Shown: positions 1-9,217 of the stretch, in pieces
How the letters are laid out: each line of letters opens with the position of its first letter
How positions within the stretch are numbered: the first letter of the stretch is position 1
From: SFDP01 sp051653625
GTDB taxonomy: Bacteria; Bacillota; Clostridia; Lachnospirales; Lachnospiraceae
Length of the DNA stretch: 16,509 nt
Direction: 5' to 3'
NCBI GenBank assembly: GCA_051653625.1
Contig: JBOFWM010000074.1
Location: 1 to 16,509, forward strand
Position numbers and translations under genes: made by a program
Notes under the pieces: generated by a model
The model's database searches: none
Told to the model about the DNA's origin: nothing
What the model saw: the letters and a program-made list of their open reading frames with translations, nothing else

Positions 1-1736
1 ATTGGTTTTCCAATGTGAATCATTTTGTTTTCTGTATCTTGTAATCCTTCTTCTTCAAGAAGTAATTCTTCAAATAATTTTTCACCAGGTCTTAATCCTG
101 TAAATTCAATTTTTATATCTTCCTCTAGTTTATATCCCGATAAACGTATTAAGTTCTTTGCAAGATCATAAATACGTACTGGTTCTCCCATATCTAAAAC
201 AAAGATTTCTCCACCTTTGGCATATGCACCAGCTTGTAAAACAAGAGAAACTGCTTCTGGTATTGTCATAAAATAACGGATAATATCAGGATGTGTAACA
301 GTAACTGGTCCGCCCGCTGCTATTTGTTTTTTAAATAAGGGAATTACACTACCATTGCTTCCAAGCACATTTCCAAATCGCACTGCTACAAATTCTGTCT
401 CGTAATGTTTATTAAAAGTTTGTATAATCATTTCGCAAATACGTTTGCTTGCCCCCATAATATTTGTTGGATTTACCGCTTTATCGGTTGAAATCATAAC
501 AAATTTTTTCGTGCCATTTTGCGCTGCTGCAGATGCTGTTTTCCACGTCCCAAACACATTGTTTTTAATGGCTTCATTCGGGCTTGTCTCCATTAAAGGT
601 ACGTGTTTATGAGCTGCTGCATGGTATACAATCTCTGGTTTGTATTCTTCAAAAATTCGATTCATTCGATTTGTATTTCGAACGGAAGCAATTAATACCG
701 TCAAATATAACTCCGGGTATTTTGCAACTAATTCTTGTTGTATATCATAGGCATTGTTTTCATAAATGTCTACTATAATGAGTTGCTTCGGTTTATGGCT
801 TGCAATTTGTCTACAAAGTTCACTTCCTATAGAACCACCACCACCTGTAACCATAACAATTTTTCCACTTACGTATTCTAAAATGGAATCTAAATCTACT
901 TTAATGGAATCTCTACCAAGCAAATCCTCTACTTCTACATCACGTAATTTACTAACATTTACTTCCCCATTCACTAATTGATAGATTCCTGGCAACGAAC
1001 GAAGCTTACATTCTGTTTCTTTGCAGACTTCTAATAATTCTCGAATTTGAAATCTTGATGCGGATGGAATTGCAATGATAATTTCATCAATTCCATATAA
1101 ATCAACGCTCTCTAAAATTTTATTCCGCCCACCAATTACTTTAATTCCTTGTATAAAACTTCCCCATTTTGAGGAATCGTCATCAATGATGCATCCAATG
1201 GACATAGTGCTGTAATTACTAGCAACAATTTCTTTAATAATTGCATTTCCAGCCTCCCCTGCACCTATTATCATAACCGTTGTCGTATTTTTCTTATTTT
1301 GCATTTTATGTTTCCTGCTTCGTAAAAAACGATACGAAAAACGACTTACAAAGATAAGAGAAATTAGAGAAAAGGCATACATAAAGTAATAACTATCTGG
1401 AACTGCTTTGCCTCCTACACGTACTACATTCAGACCAACTCCATTGATTGCAGACGATAAGAAACATGCAATAATTAAATTTTGCAATTCACTTTCTCCT
1501 GCAAATGCCCACAAACTATGGTATAACTTGAAACCATAGAAAACAAAAAGTGTCAGTATGATATTAAATGGTAAAAATCGTATGATTGTTTGCAAGAAAT
1601 AATCAGGAATCATATCGTATTCAAATTCATAACGCATTGCAATTGCAAAAAAACTAGCAAGTAAAATACTTGCAATGTCATATACAATAAGACATGTTCT
1701 TCGATATAATAATTTATAATTCAAGATTTTCTTCAT
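1..1736 (-). CDS. Membrane-bound NDP-sugar 4,6-dehydratase/epimerase (CapD/PglF/WbpM type), 3' end cut by window
   Basis: Read by hand as an open frame of 578 codons with no stop before base 1. The family is usually about 590-640 residues, so only the C-terminal tail is missing. The order is about four membrane helices in residues 10-115, a first Rossmann-like domain with GAGEAGN at 158-164, then the catalytic short-chain-dehydrogenase domain with the NAD(P)-binding TGGGGSIGSEL at 297-307, HAAAHKH at 372-378, and STDKAVNPTN starting at S416 (T417, D418, K419 catalytic in the family). Characterised relatives turn UDP-GlcNAc into a 4-keto-6-deoxy sugar, the precursor of bacillosamine, QuiNAc or FucNAc. 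The ATG at 1736 follows GGAAAG by 8 nt and overlaps the upstream polymerase gene by 23 bp, implying translational coupling. Family assignment is firm; the exact product (dehydratase or epimerase) is inferred. Confidence 0.93.
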   Translation of the reverse strand, partial: MKKILNYKLLYRRTCLIVYDIASILLASFFAIAMRYEFEYDMIPDYFLQTIIRFLPFNIILTLFVFYGFKLYHSLWAFAGESELQNLIIACFLSSAINGVGLNVVRVGGKAVPDSYYFMYAFSLISLIFVSRFSYRFLRSRKHKMQNKKNTTTVMIIGAGEAGNAIIKEIVASNYSTMSIGCIIDDDSSKWGSFIQGIKVIGGRNKILESVDLYGIDEIIIAIPSASRFQIRELLEVCKETECKLRSLPGIYQLVNGEVNVSKLRDVEVEDLLGRDSIKVDLDSILEYVSGKIVMVTGGGGSIGSELCRQIASHKPKQLIIVDIYENNAYDIQQELVAKYPELYLTVLIASVRNTNRMNRIFEEYKPEIVYHAAAHKHVPLMETSPNEAIKNNVFGTWKTASAAAQNGTKKFVMISTDKAVNPTNIMGASKRICEMIIQTFNKHYETEFVAVRFGNVLGSNGSVIPLFKKQIAAGGPVTVTHPDIIRYFMTIPEAVSLVLQAGAYAKGGEIFVLDMGEPVRIYDLAKNLIRLSGYKLEEDIKIEFTGLRPGEKLFEELLLEEEGLQDTENKMIHIGKP

Positions 1737-4131
1737 ATTTTTCGCTTTCCTTAAATAAAAGTGGTGTGATTACAGTAAGTAATGTAAATCCCATTGGATT
1801 TGCAATATGGAAGGTCCACTCTGTCATACCTGATACTGTAAATCCAACAATTATAGCTATCGTTAGTAAATAGTAACATTTCTTGTATTTTTTATATCGG
1901 ATACACGATACTACCAATGCAATTATCCCAAAAAGGATAAACACTACACCTGTAATCAATCCATGATCATGAATCACTTGTAAAAAAGCATTATGTGCAT
2001 GTACAAGTGTTTCTCCCCAAGAACTTTCTACACCCATTTTATCGTGTCCAAACATATTCCAGTTTGCAATATATTCTTTAAAAATGTCGATTCTTCCATT
2101 GGTAAAATCATTTTCATTTCCTAAATCAGGTACGGTGTTTAATTCTCCAACACTTACTAAAAATAATTCTTTTGCATCTAATAATTTGAGTTCTTCTGTT
2201 GCATCCGCAAACAATTTTTCTTTACTTGCATAAATAAAGCGATTAAAGTCCATATAATTTGGATGATCTGTCGCGTCATATTTCTTAATTTCATATCCGG
2301 TCAATTCTACTTCTGAATAAATTGGATCGTTTACAATTGCTGGAATGATTCTTGTTGCTGTAAACGTTGTAAAAAAGAATAGAATAAAAGAGGATACAAC
2401 AAGTACTATTCTTTTTGTAATTCCTAATAGTTTCTTTTGCTTTTCACACATAGCGATAAATAGAATCAAAAATATCACCATTCCAATTACTGCAAAGTAT
2501 CCCGTTCTAGACATTGTCATAAACAAAAAAGATAATGCAAGTCCAAGCAATGAAAACTCTTTCCATAATTCTTGCCACTTTGTGCATGTTTTATATCTTA
2601 AAAATAATTTCACTACAATTGCCGCAATAACGAGTGTTAAATAAACCCCAGTCATTGTAACTGTATGATACATCATTTGATAACGATAGTAGATATATTT
2701 TAAGTATGGTCTATGCATCCAACTATAACAAACAGCGAAAAGAAAATTGAATAGAATTCCATTGCATATTACTGGTAGAATCATTCCTCTTTTTTCATAA
2801 ATCCACATTCTAAAGTAAAAGAGAACAAACAGAATTACCATTATCACAGGCCAGTCTCTTGTATTTCTAAATAGTACAAATAGCAGAAAGATTCCACCTG
2901 TTGCAATCGCAAATGGTGCATAAAACGTTCCATACACTACTCTTTTCTTTCTCACTACTTCTACAATATGGATCATTGTATTTAAAATTACAAATCCTGC
3001 AAAGAAGATGACATAGCCTTGCAATTGCGATAATTTTTCTAATTCTACCTCTCCAATAAAAGGTTTTTTATAAAAATATACAAAAATAGGTACCACAATT
3101 ATATAAATCAAATTCCATATACGAAGCAACTCTTTTTTGGAATACGTACAAATAACAAAAACCGCTGACCAACTTATTATTTTACAAATTCCATAAGAAT
3201 GATGAATCTCATACAATCCATTCATATATTCAAAACAAGACCATACTATCCCCGCAAATGCCACACTTTGCAAAAAATGCGGAATTGAAATCTTAACCTC
3301 TTGTACTCTTTTGTAATTTAATCCAATCCATAGTGTTGTAAATCCCAAAAGTATTCCCACATAATATACAAGATAATTTACAACGCCCGTTCCAAATGCT
3401 CTACCTGGAAACACAAGATACAACAATCGAATACAACTTATTACAAGTATTGGATTCCCAATCCATTGAATCATTGTCTGTACTTTTATTTTTTTCTCCG
3501 TAAAAAAGATAGGATACCATTTATCCATCCACTTATGCACGCCATATCCTAGTGCAACAACCAGAAGAAACATACTTACAATGGCCCATATTGGAAAAGA
3601 GGATTCATAGCGATATCTTGCAATAATATTTATGCCTTCCATCTCATTTCCACCATAACTCATATTTCCATTTGCAAAGGAAGTGGAAGTATTGTTGTCT
3701 TCTAAGTTCAAATATAAATCTGCACTTAGGCCTTCTACTGTGTAATAATACGCCCAACCCTCTTCGACCTCAAGATCAATTTCCACTCTTACAAATCCTG
3801 GTAAGTTATACTCTTTTTCTTGCAAGACAATAAAACGCTCCCATAATTGGTTATATCCACTATCATATACACGAAATGTCATAATTTCATTATATGGTGT
3901 ATTTGCAACGTATAAATCGATTGCCTCAAGTTTCTTCCCTTGTGCAAGAAACATCTGTGTACCATTTGTTTCTACATTAATAGGACCAGACTCTTCTAAT
4001 ACTACTTCATCACTTTTTGATTCTAAAACAGGATGAATCAAACCGATTGGCCAAATCATGAGAAAAACACATAGTAAGATTCCCCATATAACGTATTTTA
4101 TCGCTTTGCTTTTATCTATCCATTGGTTCAC
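1714..4131 (-). CDS. Wzy/WaaL-type O-antigen polymerase/ligase family protein with extracytoplasmic N-terminal domain
   Basis: An 805-residue polytopic membrane protein. One helix (about 12-32) is followed by a polar, probably beta-rich extracytoplasmic segment (about 33-178), then roughly ten more helices. Signs of the Wzy_C/O-antigen ligase family are SRTG at 541-544 in a membrane segment, a large external loop (about 600-718), and the loop-end motif HAHN at 711-714 followed by a G-L-I-T-G run. Such enzymes polymerise lipid-linked repeat units or ligate a finished glycan to an acceptor on the outer face of the membrane. The start is GTG, chosen because AAGGAG lies 7 nt upstream, and it overlaps the upstream stop as GTGA. 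It is longer than typical Wzy proteins (about 400-450 residues), mainly because of the N-terminal domain and extra helices. Whether it is a polymerase, ligase or O-oligosaccharyltransferase cannot be decided here. Confidence 0.85.
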   Translation of the reverse strand: MNQWIDKSKAIKYVIWGILLCVFLMIWPIGLIHPVLESKSDEVVLEESGPINVETNGTQMFLAQGKKLEAIDLYVANTPYNEIMTFRVYDSGYNQLWERFIVLQEKEYNLPGFVRVEIDLEVEEGWAYYYTVEGLSADLYLNLEDNNTSTSFANGNMSYGGNEMEGINIIARYRYESSFPIWAIVSMFLLVVALGYGVHKWMDKWYPIFFTEKKIKVQTMIQWIGNPILVISCIRLLYLVFPGRAFGTGVVNYLVYYVGILLGFTTLWIGLNYKRVQEVKISIPHFLQSVAFAGIVWSCFEYMNGLYEIHHSYGICKIISWSAVFVICTYSKKELLRIWNLIYIIVVPIFVYFYKKPFIGEVELEKLSQLQGYVIFFAGFVILNTMIHIVEVVRKKRVVYGTFYAPFAIATGGIFLLFVLFRNTRDWPVIMVILFVLFYFRMWIYEKRGMILPVICNGILFNFLFAVCYSWMHRPYLKYIYYRYQMMYHTVTMTGVYLTLVIAAIVVKLFLRYKTCTKWQELWKEFSLLGLALSFLFMTMSRTGYFAVIGMVIFLILFIAMCEKQKKLLGITKRIVLVVSSFILFFFTTFTATRIIPAIVNDPIYSEVELTGYEIKKYDATDHPNYMDFNRFIYASKEKLFADATEELKLLDAKELFLVSVGELNTVPDLGNENDFTNGRIDIFKEYIANWNMFGHDKMGVESSWGETLVHAHNAFLQVIHDHGLITGVVFILFGIIALVVSCIRYKKYKKCYYLLTIAIIVGFTVSGMTEWTFHIANPMGFTLLTVITPLLFKESEKYEENLEL

Positions 4132-6026
4132 TTTATTTCTCCTTCTATAAACTTATCTATTGTACCATAATTTACATATTTTTCATATAGCATTTGATTG
4201 TTCAAACTAAAAGCGATATTTATTGGAACAAGTATCCACAATCCCCATACATAACGGACCAAATAAGTAGGACCTAGTAGAAATGTTGCCCCTATGAGAA
4301 GAATCATTATTTCACTCAGTAGCAACGTTCTATTTTTCTTACAATAGATTTGAAAACAGATCAAATATACTAGTAACCAAAGCATAAATCCAGGTGAAAA
4401 TAACATAGAAATACCTGGCACTTGTTGTTGAAATAATTCCAAAGAAATTTTACGATACAATTCTTCTACTATTGGTATTTTACTTTCTCGTACTCCTGGC
4501 AATTCTGTTTCAAATCCAAAATAAGAGCTGTCTTTATATTGAAAGGTAAATACTTGATTTCCTTTATATACATTCATCTGCGCATCTGGATACCAATACC
4601 CATAAGAAGTCATCAACCATGCATTGATATATGTTACAGGATTTTCGATCCCTTTTTTTATCCACAGTAGATAAAAGTCTTTTGAATTTTCATTAAATGT
4701 TTCATTATCAAATGTGCTTTTTAAAGAATCAGAAATACGCGGTGTATATTTTTCAAGCCCCTCTTTTGGTAAGTAACGATAAAGAACTTCTTTTTCTTCT
4801 TCCGTAAATGCATTTTCATCGTTTACATATACTCTTGCCAATTGTTGTATTGGTACCGTCAGAATTTCTTGTTTTCCCCCTGTTTTTGCGTTGACTACAA
4901 GCAATAATCCTGAATTTATGACAGTATATAACAATACTGTTACAAAAGCAAAAAGAAAAAAGTAACTTACATATTTTTTTGTAATTCTCGTTATTTCCTT
5001 CTTTTTTTTCATTTTTAAAACAATCCACACGAAAACCATCATAACATTCCAAACGATATATGCATAGAATCCATTGTTTCGCAATAACATCATCATTGTT
5101 CCTGCAAGAATTAATGCAATACTGTTTCTTTTTTTCGCCAAAAACATTGCTGTATTTTCAAAATATGAAACAATCTGTAAAATAGTAACAAGATACGCCA
5201 TTGTAAAGAGCGTATCTTTTGCAGAGCAAATTGCATATAGTGAAATCACTGGAAATATTCCATAAAATACAATTGTTGCAAGTAGCACTTTTCGACAGAC
5301 ATATCTTTTTTGCAAAAACTGTATGATATATGATAAAACTGCGGCCACAATCCCCATTTGAAAAAGAGTATACATGGCAATTCCATAATTGACGCTTCCT
5401 AAAAATTTATTTCCAAACTGCACAATCCCCCCAAGCAATAACACATGTGTGATTGGATGATGCGAGGTAAAATTTCTTGTTACAACTTGCATATATTCAT
5501 CTTGTGCATCATATACGAATGCCCCTGGATAAAATGCCAGAAATACAATAAAAAAACATGCGAAAAAGAAAATAAAAGTTTTGAAAAAACTAATATTTTC
5601 TTTTTGCATAATTTGACTATGTTGTTTAATTGTGATATCTAAAAATTTCCAACTTGCATGAATTATAACAGAACTTATCGTAGCAATCACTACAATGCAA
5701 AGCCACAGTTGCACAGAAGAGAGAGGAATGGATTCTATTGTTTCTAAATATTTTCCAAGCACAAGTGCAATGGATATCATAATAGAAAAGCAAACGGATA
5801 GCATTCTTTCTTTTCTTGATGCATCCATGGTGTAACGCATACTTTGATAAAGAACAATTCCAAGCAAAATTGTAACAACTGCTGAAAAGAAACTATTACT
5901 ATACTTTACACTTTCATAGATTGAATCAAATGCCATGGTCTGACTTAGCGTAATTGTTCCAGCAATTGCACCAACAAATGAAAGTAACATATGTTTTGCA
6001 TTTTGTTGTGTGTCTACTCTCCCCAT
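4128..6026 (-). CDS. Large polytopic membrane protein, DUF6020-like, candidate GT-C glycosyltransferase (protein C)
   Basis: A 632-residue membrane protein with about 12 hydrophobic segments. After about five helices comes YPGAFVYDAQDEY (166-178), with D173 and D176 in an outside loop, then SHHP at 188-191. Farther on are a SAKDTLFT segment and an RNNG segment. This pattern matches what I recall of the DUF6020 family, and acidic residues in the first large external loop are typical of GT-C enzymes using polyprenyl-phosphate sugars. A polar stretch of about 130 residues lies between the middle and final helices. The frame extends to an ATG at 6080, but the ATG at 6026 has GGGAG 7 nt upstream and the longer N-terminus is polar and atypical, so 6026 is preferred. 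It overlaps the GtrB-like gene by 13 bp and the polymerase gene by 4 bp, so all three are probably coupled. Enzyme activity is inferred. Confidence 0.8.
   Translation of the reverse strand: MGRVDTQQNAKHMLLSFVGAIAGTITLSQTMAFDSIYESVKYSNSFFSAVVTILLGIVLYQSMRYTMDASRKERMLSVCFSIMISIALVLGKYLETIESIPLSSVQLWLCIVVIATISSVIIHASWKFLDITIKQHSQIMQKENISFFKTFIFFFACFFIVFLAFYPGAFVYDAQDEYMQVVTRNFTSHHPITHVLLLGGIVQFGNKFLGSVNYGIAMYTLFQMGIVAAVLSYIIQFLQKRYVCRKVLLATIVFYGIFPVISLYAICSAKDTLFTMAYLVTILQIVSYFENTAMFLAKKRNSIALILAGTMMMLLRNNGFYAYIVWNVMMVFVWIVLKMKKKKEITRITKKYVSYFFLFAFVTVLLYTVINSGLLLVVNAKTGGKQEILTVPIQQLARVYVNDENAFTEEEKEVLYRYLPKEGLEKYTPRISDSLKSTFDNETFNENSKDFYLLWIKKGIENPVTYINAWLMTSYGYWYPDAQMNVYKGNQVFTFQYKDSSYFGFETELPGVRESKIPIVEELYRKISLELFQQQVPGISMLFSPGFMLWLLVYLICFQIYCKKNRTLLLSEIMILLIGATFLLGPTYLVRYVWGLWILVPINIAFSLNNQMLYEKYVNYGTIDKFIEGEIK
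4139..4144 (-). promoter_or_regulatory. Ribosome binding site AAGGAG before the GTG start of the polymerase/ligase
   Basis: AAGGAG lies 7 nt before GTG at 4131 and inside the 3' end of the DUF6020-like gene. The start overlaps that gene's TGA, which points to re-initiation or coupling. Confidence 0.75.
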
Positions 6027-6958
6027 TTTTCCTCTCCCACTTTTTCTCGAATTACAAATTGTGGTGCATTGTTCATACAAATATACATTCGTCCCACATA
6101 CTCTCCAATTAGCCCCAACATTAACATTAGCATTCCACCTATAAACATCAGTGCTGCCATGAGCGAACTAAACCCAATTGGTACAAGAGGATTGTAGAAT
6201 TTTTTTAAAATCGTATAGATGCCATAAATAAATCCAATTCCCGCACAACTAATACCAATTAATGTCGCAATACGAAGAGGTTTTGTGCTAAATGCGGTAA
6301 ATCCGTTAAACCAAAGTCCCAATAATTTTATTAAGGTATAACCAGAGGTGCCTATTTCACGATCTCTATGTTTTACCGATACATTTGATATTCGTTTTGT
6401 TGTTCGTAGAACAAGTCCAATAACATATGGAAATGCATTGCTATATTTTATCATTTCTTCTACCACAAATCTCTTTGCTGCAAAGTAACTAGAAACGTAT
6501 AATTCTTTTGGCTTTCCTAATAAAAATTCTGCCATTTTTTCATTGACATAACTTCCAAGATTACGAAATGAAGAATGCTTTTTTACATCATATTTTGCAT
6601 ATACAACGTCATCACCCGCTTCAATTTTTTCCAACAATTTATAAACTTCATTTGCTGGTGTTTGTCCATCATCATCAAGACAAACGATAATCTCTCCTAC
6701 TGCATGATGAAATCCTGCCATTAATGCACCATGTTGACCAAAGTTTTTCGCTAAATTAATTCCTAAAATATTTGGATGTGTTTCTGATAACTTTGTAATT
6801 ACCTCAAACGTATCATCTGGTGATGCATCATTCACTAATATAATATTAAATTCATATTGTTCTAGCTTTTCCATGCTTTCTTGCACTTCATTTACAACAC
6901 TTTCAATGGTTTGTGCTGATTTGTAACACGGAATAACAAAACTTACTTTCTTTTTCAT
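6014..6958 (-). CDS. GtrB/ArnC/DPM1-like polyprenyl-phosphate glycosyltransferase (GT2)
   Basis: A 314-residue GT-A-fold enzyme. The N-terminus has SFVIPCYK (6-13), VNDASPDDT (42-50), the NFGQHGALMAGF segment (72-83), the metal and nucleotide site DDDGQ (95-99), and an RDREIGTSGY segment (198-207) typical of DPM1/GtrB/ArnC proteins. Two C-terminal hairpin helices (about 228-252 and 262-288) end in GEYVGR (285-290). The family moves a sugar from a nucleotide donor to undecaprenyl phosphate on the inner face of the membrane. The donor sugar cannot be read from the sequence. The adjacent acetyltransferase and aminotransferase suggest an amino-deoxy sugar, as in ArnC, but glucose as in GtrB is equally possible. 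The start follows AAAGGA, which lies inside the last codons of the acetyltransferase gene four bases away. The gtrA-like partner lies six genes upstream in the same unit. Confidence 0.92.
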   Translation of the reverse strand: MKKKVSFVIPCYKSAQTIESVVNEVQESMEKLEQYEFNIILVNDASPDDTFEVITKLSETHPNILGINLAKNFGQHGALMAGFHHAVGEIIVCLDDDGQTPANEVYKLLEKIEAGDDVVYAKYDVKKHSSFRNLGSYVNEKMAEFLLGKPKELYVSSYFAAKRFVVEEMIKYSNAFPYVIGLVLRTTKRISNVSVKHRDREIGTSGYTLIKLLGLWFNGFTAFSTKPLRIATLIGISCAGIGFIYGIYTILKKFYNPLVPIGFSSLMAALMFIGGMLMLMLGLIGEYVGRMYICMNNAPQFVIREKVGEEKWGE

Positions 6959-6962
6959 ACTT

Positions 6963-7481
6963 TTATCCTTTTAACTTGTATTCTGGGTTGATTTTTCCAT
7001 AAAGAACAATATTTCTATATTCATTATTGACACAAACATCATCTATCAAACACGCCTCTTTTTCAAATCCATTTTTCACAAAGACTCCTCTTGAGGACAA
7101 ATTGTCTTCGTATACGCGCGCAAATATTTTGTGAAGCTTCAATTCTTGAAATCCAAATTCTACTGTTAATTCCATGGCTTCGCTTCCATACCCTTTTTGT
7201 CTCTCACATTGTGGGTTTAAAAAAATCCCTGCCTCTGCCTTGTGATGCGCTTTGGAATAATCTCTTAAGTACGTACATCCAATTAATCGATCGCTTTCTT
7301 TTTCACAAACAATAAATTGAAATGCATTCTTTGTCTCTAAGTGTTCTTCAAACCATTTCAATTGATTTTCTCTTGTAAAATCTTCTTGGAAAATAAAGAA
7401 TTTTCTCACAGATTCATGATTTCGCCAAGCAATAATCAAATCTATATCTTCTTTTGTAATAGGTCGTAAATATAATCTCAA
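6963..7481 (-). CDS. GNAT-family N-acetyltransferase (RimJ/RimL/PseH/WecD-like)
   Basis: A 172-residue single-domain GNAT protein. The N-terminus reads LRPITKEDIDLIIAWRN, the acetyl-CoA pyrophosphate loop is RQKGYGSEA (94-102), and the C-terminal part has the N-x-x-S-x-x-x-F-x-K-x-GF pattern around 127-139. In this setting the likely substrate is the amino group of a sugar nucleotide, for instance the 4-amino sugar made by the WecE-like gene, as WecD and PseH do. Protein or antibiotic substrates cannot be excluded from sequence alone. The start codon is TTG, chosen because AGGGAG sits exactly 7 nt upstream and homologues begin at this MRLYLRPI stretch. The Shine-Dalgarno lies in the last codons of the upstream membrane-protein gene and the stop and start are one base apart, so expression is probably coupled. 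Confidence 0.87.
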   Translation of the reverse strand: MRLYLRPITKEDIDLIIAWRNHESVRKFFIFQEDFTRENQLKWFEEHLETKNAFQFIVCEKESDRLIGCTYLRDYSKAHHKAEAGIFLNPQCERQKGYGSEAMELTVEFGFQELKLHKIFARVYEDNLSSRGVFVKNGFEKEACLIDDVCVNNEYRNIVLYGKINPEYKLKG

Positions 7482-7482
7482 T

Positions 7483-9201
7483 TTAATTCTCCCTTTTTAT
7501 TTTATATATCATGAGTGGATTTTTGCTTCCAACTTGCTCTATTTCTTCCAATGTAATCTCAATTCCTTTTGATGCATAATATAATTTTAAAAAATCGAGG
7601 TTACGCTCTTTCGATGTTACAAAGTAAACAAAATCACTACTTATCAACTCCTCATCGATGTTATTTTCTTCTATATTGTACTGCATCAAATGTTGTTTTG
7701 AAAGCGGACTTTTTGCTCCCCATCCACCCAAAATATCAAAGTTACGGCTACTATTGTCTACCTCCGTGAATATTTTCTCCGTAAAATAAACACTTGTGTA
7801 AACATCCATGAAAAAGTATGCATTTTCCTGATTCTTTGCATAAGAGATAAACTCTTTATACGATTCATTGATGGTTTCCCTTTGATTTTGTTCTATTTTT
7901 ACACTTTTTACACTATACGGCAAAACAACACAAAGAATCATTCCCCAAAGAAATACTGTTACCTTATTTCCTTTTTTATTGCTATCCTTGTCCACCATAT
8001 ACGTATAAATAAGCGCAATCAGTACCAACATTTCAATCATATACAAAGAATGGCTAATTCGTATTGGCACACGATTATGATATATCACATAAATCCATGG
8101 AACACTTCTAAAAATCCCCATCATAGGAATCTTCCAAAACAACGATTTATCTTTCTGTAAGAATCCGACTATGAGAAGTGTTGCATAGAACATAAATACA
8201 AGAATCGTATACGGTTTATCTGTAAAATGCGTTAGATGATATTGATATTCTTTTGTTGCACGTATCAATTTACTTAAAGTACTTTCATTCTCTGCATGTT
8301 TTTCCATATAGTCTGCAATTTGAAATAACATCTTGCTATCTATCGTCTCATCTAAGGAAAAATTGTAGCTCTTAATTAATTCATATTGACTTTCGCTGAT
8401 TTTTAAATCTTTTGTGTATTCTTCTGGATACCAAGTAAAATCATAAACTTTTGTTCTTGCATCAAAAAACGCTAAAAATTCTTTCCATTCCGTGCTATTA
8501 TACGCCACTGTATGAATAAGAACACTAGCACTACAAGATAGAACGAGAATGGAAATCATTCCTAGATATTTGATGATTGTCTCCTTTTTTAAAATGTCTT
8601 TTTCTTTTGACCAGGAAAACAAACCTGCAAGTGCAATAAATGGTGTCATAAGAAGCAACATTTCCGTTCGAATCATAAACGATAAAAGCACAAAGAGCAT
8701 TGTAATAATATTTCTTTTGAAAAATTTCTTAATCGGTAAGTTGCGTTCTTGTGTAAGAAGTAAAAAGCAACTTGTGGCAGCTAGCATGGCACTAATGACC
8801 GTATATTGAATCATTATAATTTCCCATAAAAATACTGCTCCAAAAAATAAAACAACGAAAAACAATAGGATATATTTTTCTGCAATGTTTTTTGTATTCT
8901 TAATTAAACGTTTTCCAATCATAAACATACAAGAAAATATTGTTCCACATAAAAAAATGCCATACCATGGTATGAAACGAATCAAACGATACATCCCTGC
9001 GATTAACGCCCCGATCGGATAAAGCATTTGCACATTTTTCCCATCTGGCGTTCCTGTATATCGTCCTGACAAAATATCTTTGATTAAGGTGTCATCATTT
9101 AAATCGTAATAAAAATCAAAAAAGAAAAAGAGCACAAAAAAGAAAAGAAGCAGCATAATCATGGTATGTCTTATATTGGCTATTCTTTCTTTCTTTTCCA
9201 T
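7483..9201 (-). CDS. Large polytopic membrane protein of unknown function, GT-C-like architecture (protein B)
   Basis: A 572-residue protein I do not recognise by name. It has a first helix at about 12-31, then a probable external loop with Y-D-L-N-D-D-T (D33, D36, D37) and GRYTGTPDG (46-54), about ten further helices rich in Phe, Ile and Leu, and a more polar C-terminal portion (about 430-572) probably outside the membrane. Acidic residues in the first loop plus a C-terminal soluble domain are the general plan of GT-C glycosyltransferases such as ArnT or protein mannosyltransferases, but no diagnostic motif proves it. A Wzy-like polymerase is the alternative. The start has AGGGAG about 11 nt upstream and a 16-bp gap from the aminotransferase. 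Its position between an amino-sugar aminotransferase and an acetyltransferase ties it to amino-sugar use. Confidence 0.75.
   Translation of the reverse strand: MEKKERIANIRHTMIMLLLFFFVLFFFFDFYYDLNDDTLIKDILSGRYTGTPDGKNVQMLYPIGALIAGMYRLIRFIPWYGIFLCGTIFSCMFMIGKRLIKNTKNIAEKYILLFFVVLFFGAVFLWEIIMIQYTVISAMLAATSCFLLLTQERNLPIKKFFKRNIITMLFVLLSFMIRTEMLLLMTPFIALAGLFSWSKEKDILKKETIIKYLGMISILVLSCSASVLIHTVAYNSTEWKEFLAFFDARTKVYDFTWYPEEYTKDLKISESQYELIKSYNFSLDETIDSKMLFQIADYMEKHAENESTLSKLIRATKEYQYHLTHFTDKPYTILVFMFYATLLIVGFLQKDKSLFWKIPMMGIFRSVPWIYVIYHNRVPIRISHSLYMIEMLVLIALIYTYMVDKDSNKKGNKVTVFLWGMILCVVLPYSVKSVKIEQNQRETINESYKEFISYAKNQENAYFFMDVYTSVYFTEKIFTEVDNSSRNFDILGGWGAKSPLSKQHLMQYNIEENNIDEELISSDFVYFVTSKERNLDFLKLYYASKGIEITLEEIEQVGSKNPLMIYKIKREN
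7489..7494 (-). promoter_or_regulatory. Ribosome binding site AGGGAG that fixes the TTG start of the acetyltransferase
   Basis: AGGGAG lies 7 nt before TTG at 7481 and is read as Lys-Arg-Glu codons at the end of the upstream gene, so one stretch serves both as coding sequence and as a ribosome binding site. The same 7-nt spacing is found before the GTG starts at 4131 and 13157. Confidence 0.75.
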
Positions 9202-9217
9202 TTACTCTTTTTCTCCC

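Noticed and set aside
584..981. Two plus-strand open frames of 64 and 71 codons
   Set aside because: They lie opposite the conserved dehydratase domain and have no family features. They are shadows of the real gene.
2345..2644. 99-codon plus-strand open frame
   Set aside because: Antisense to membrane segments of the polymerase/ligase; no family features and far from any plus-strand promoter I could see.
6027..6080. Longer 650-residue form of the DUF6020-like protein starting at 6080
   Set aside because: The extra 18 residues are polar and lie inside the GtrB gene, while the ATG at 6026 has a GGGAG 7 nt upstream and gives a normal N-terminus.
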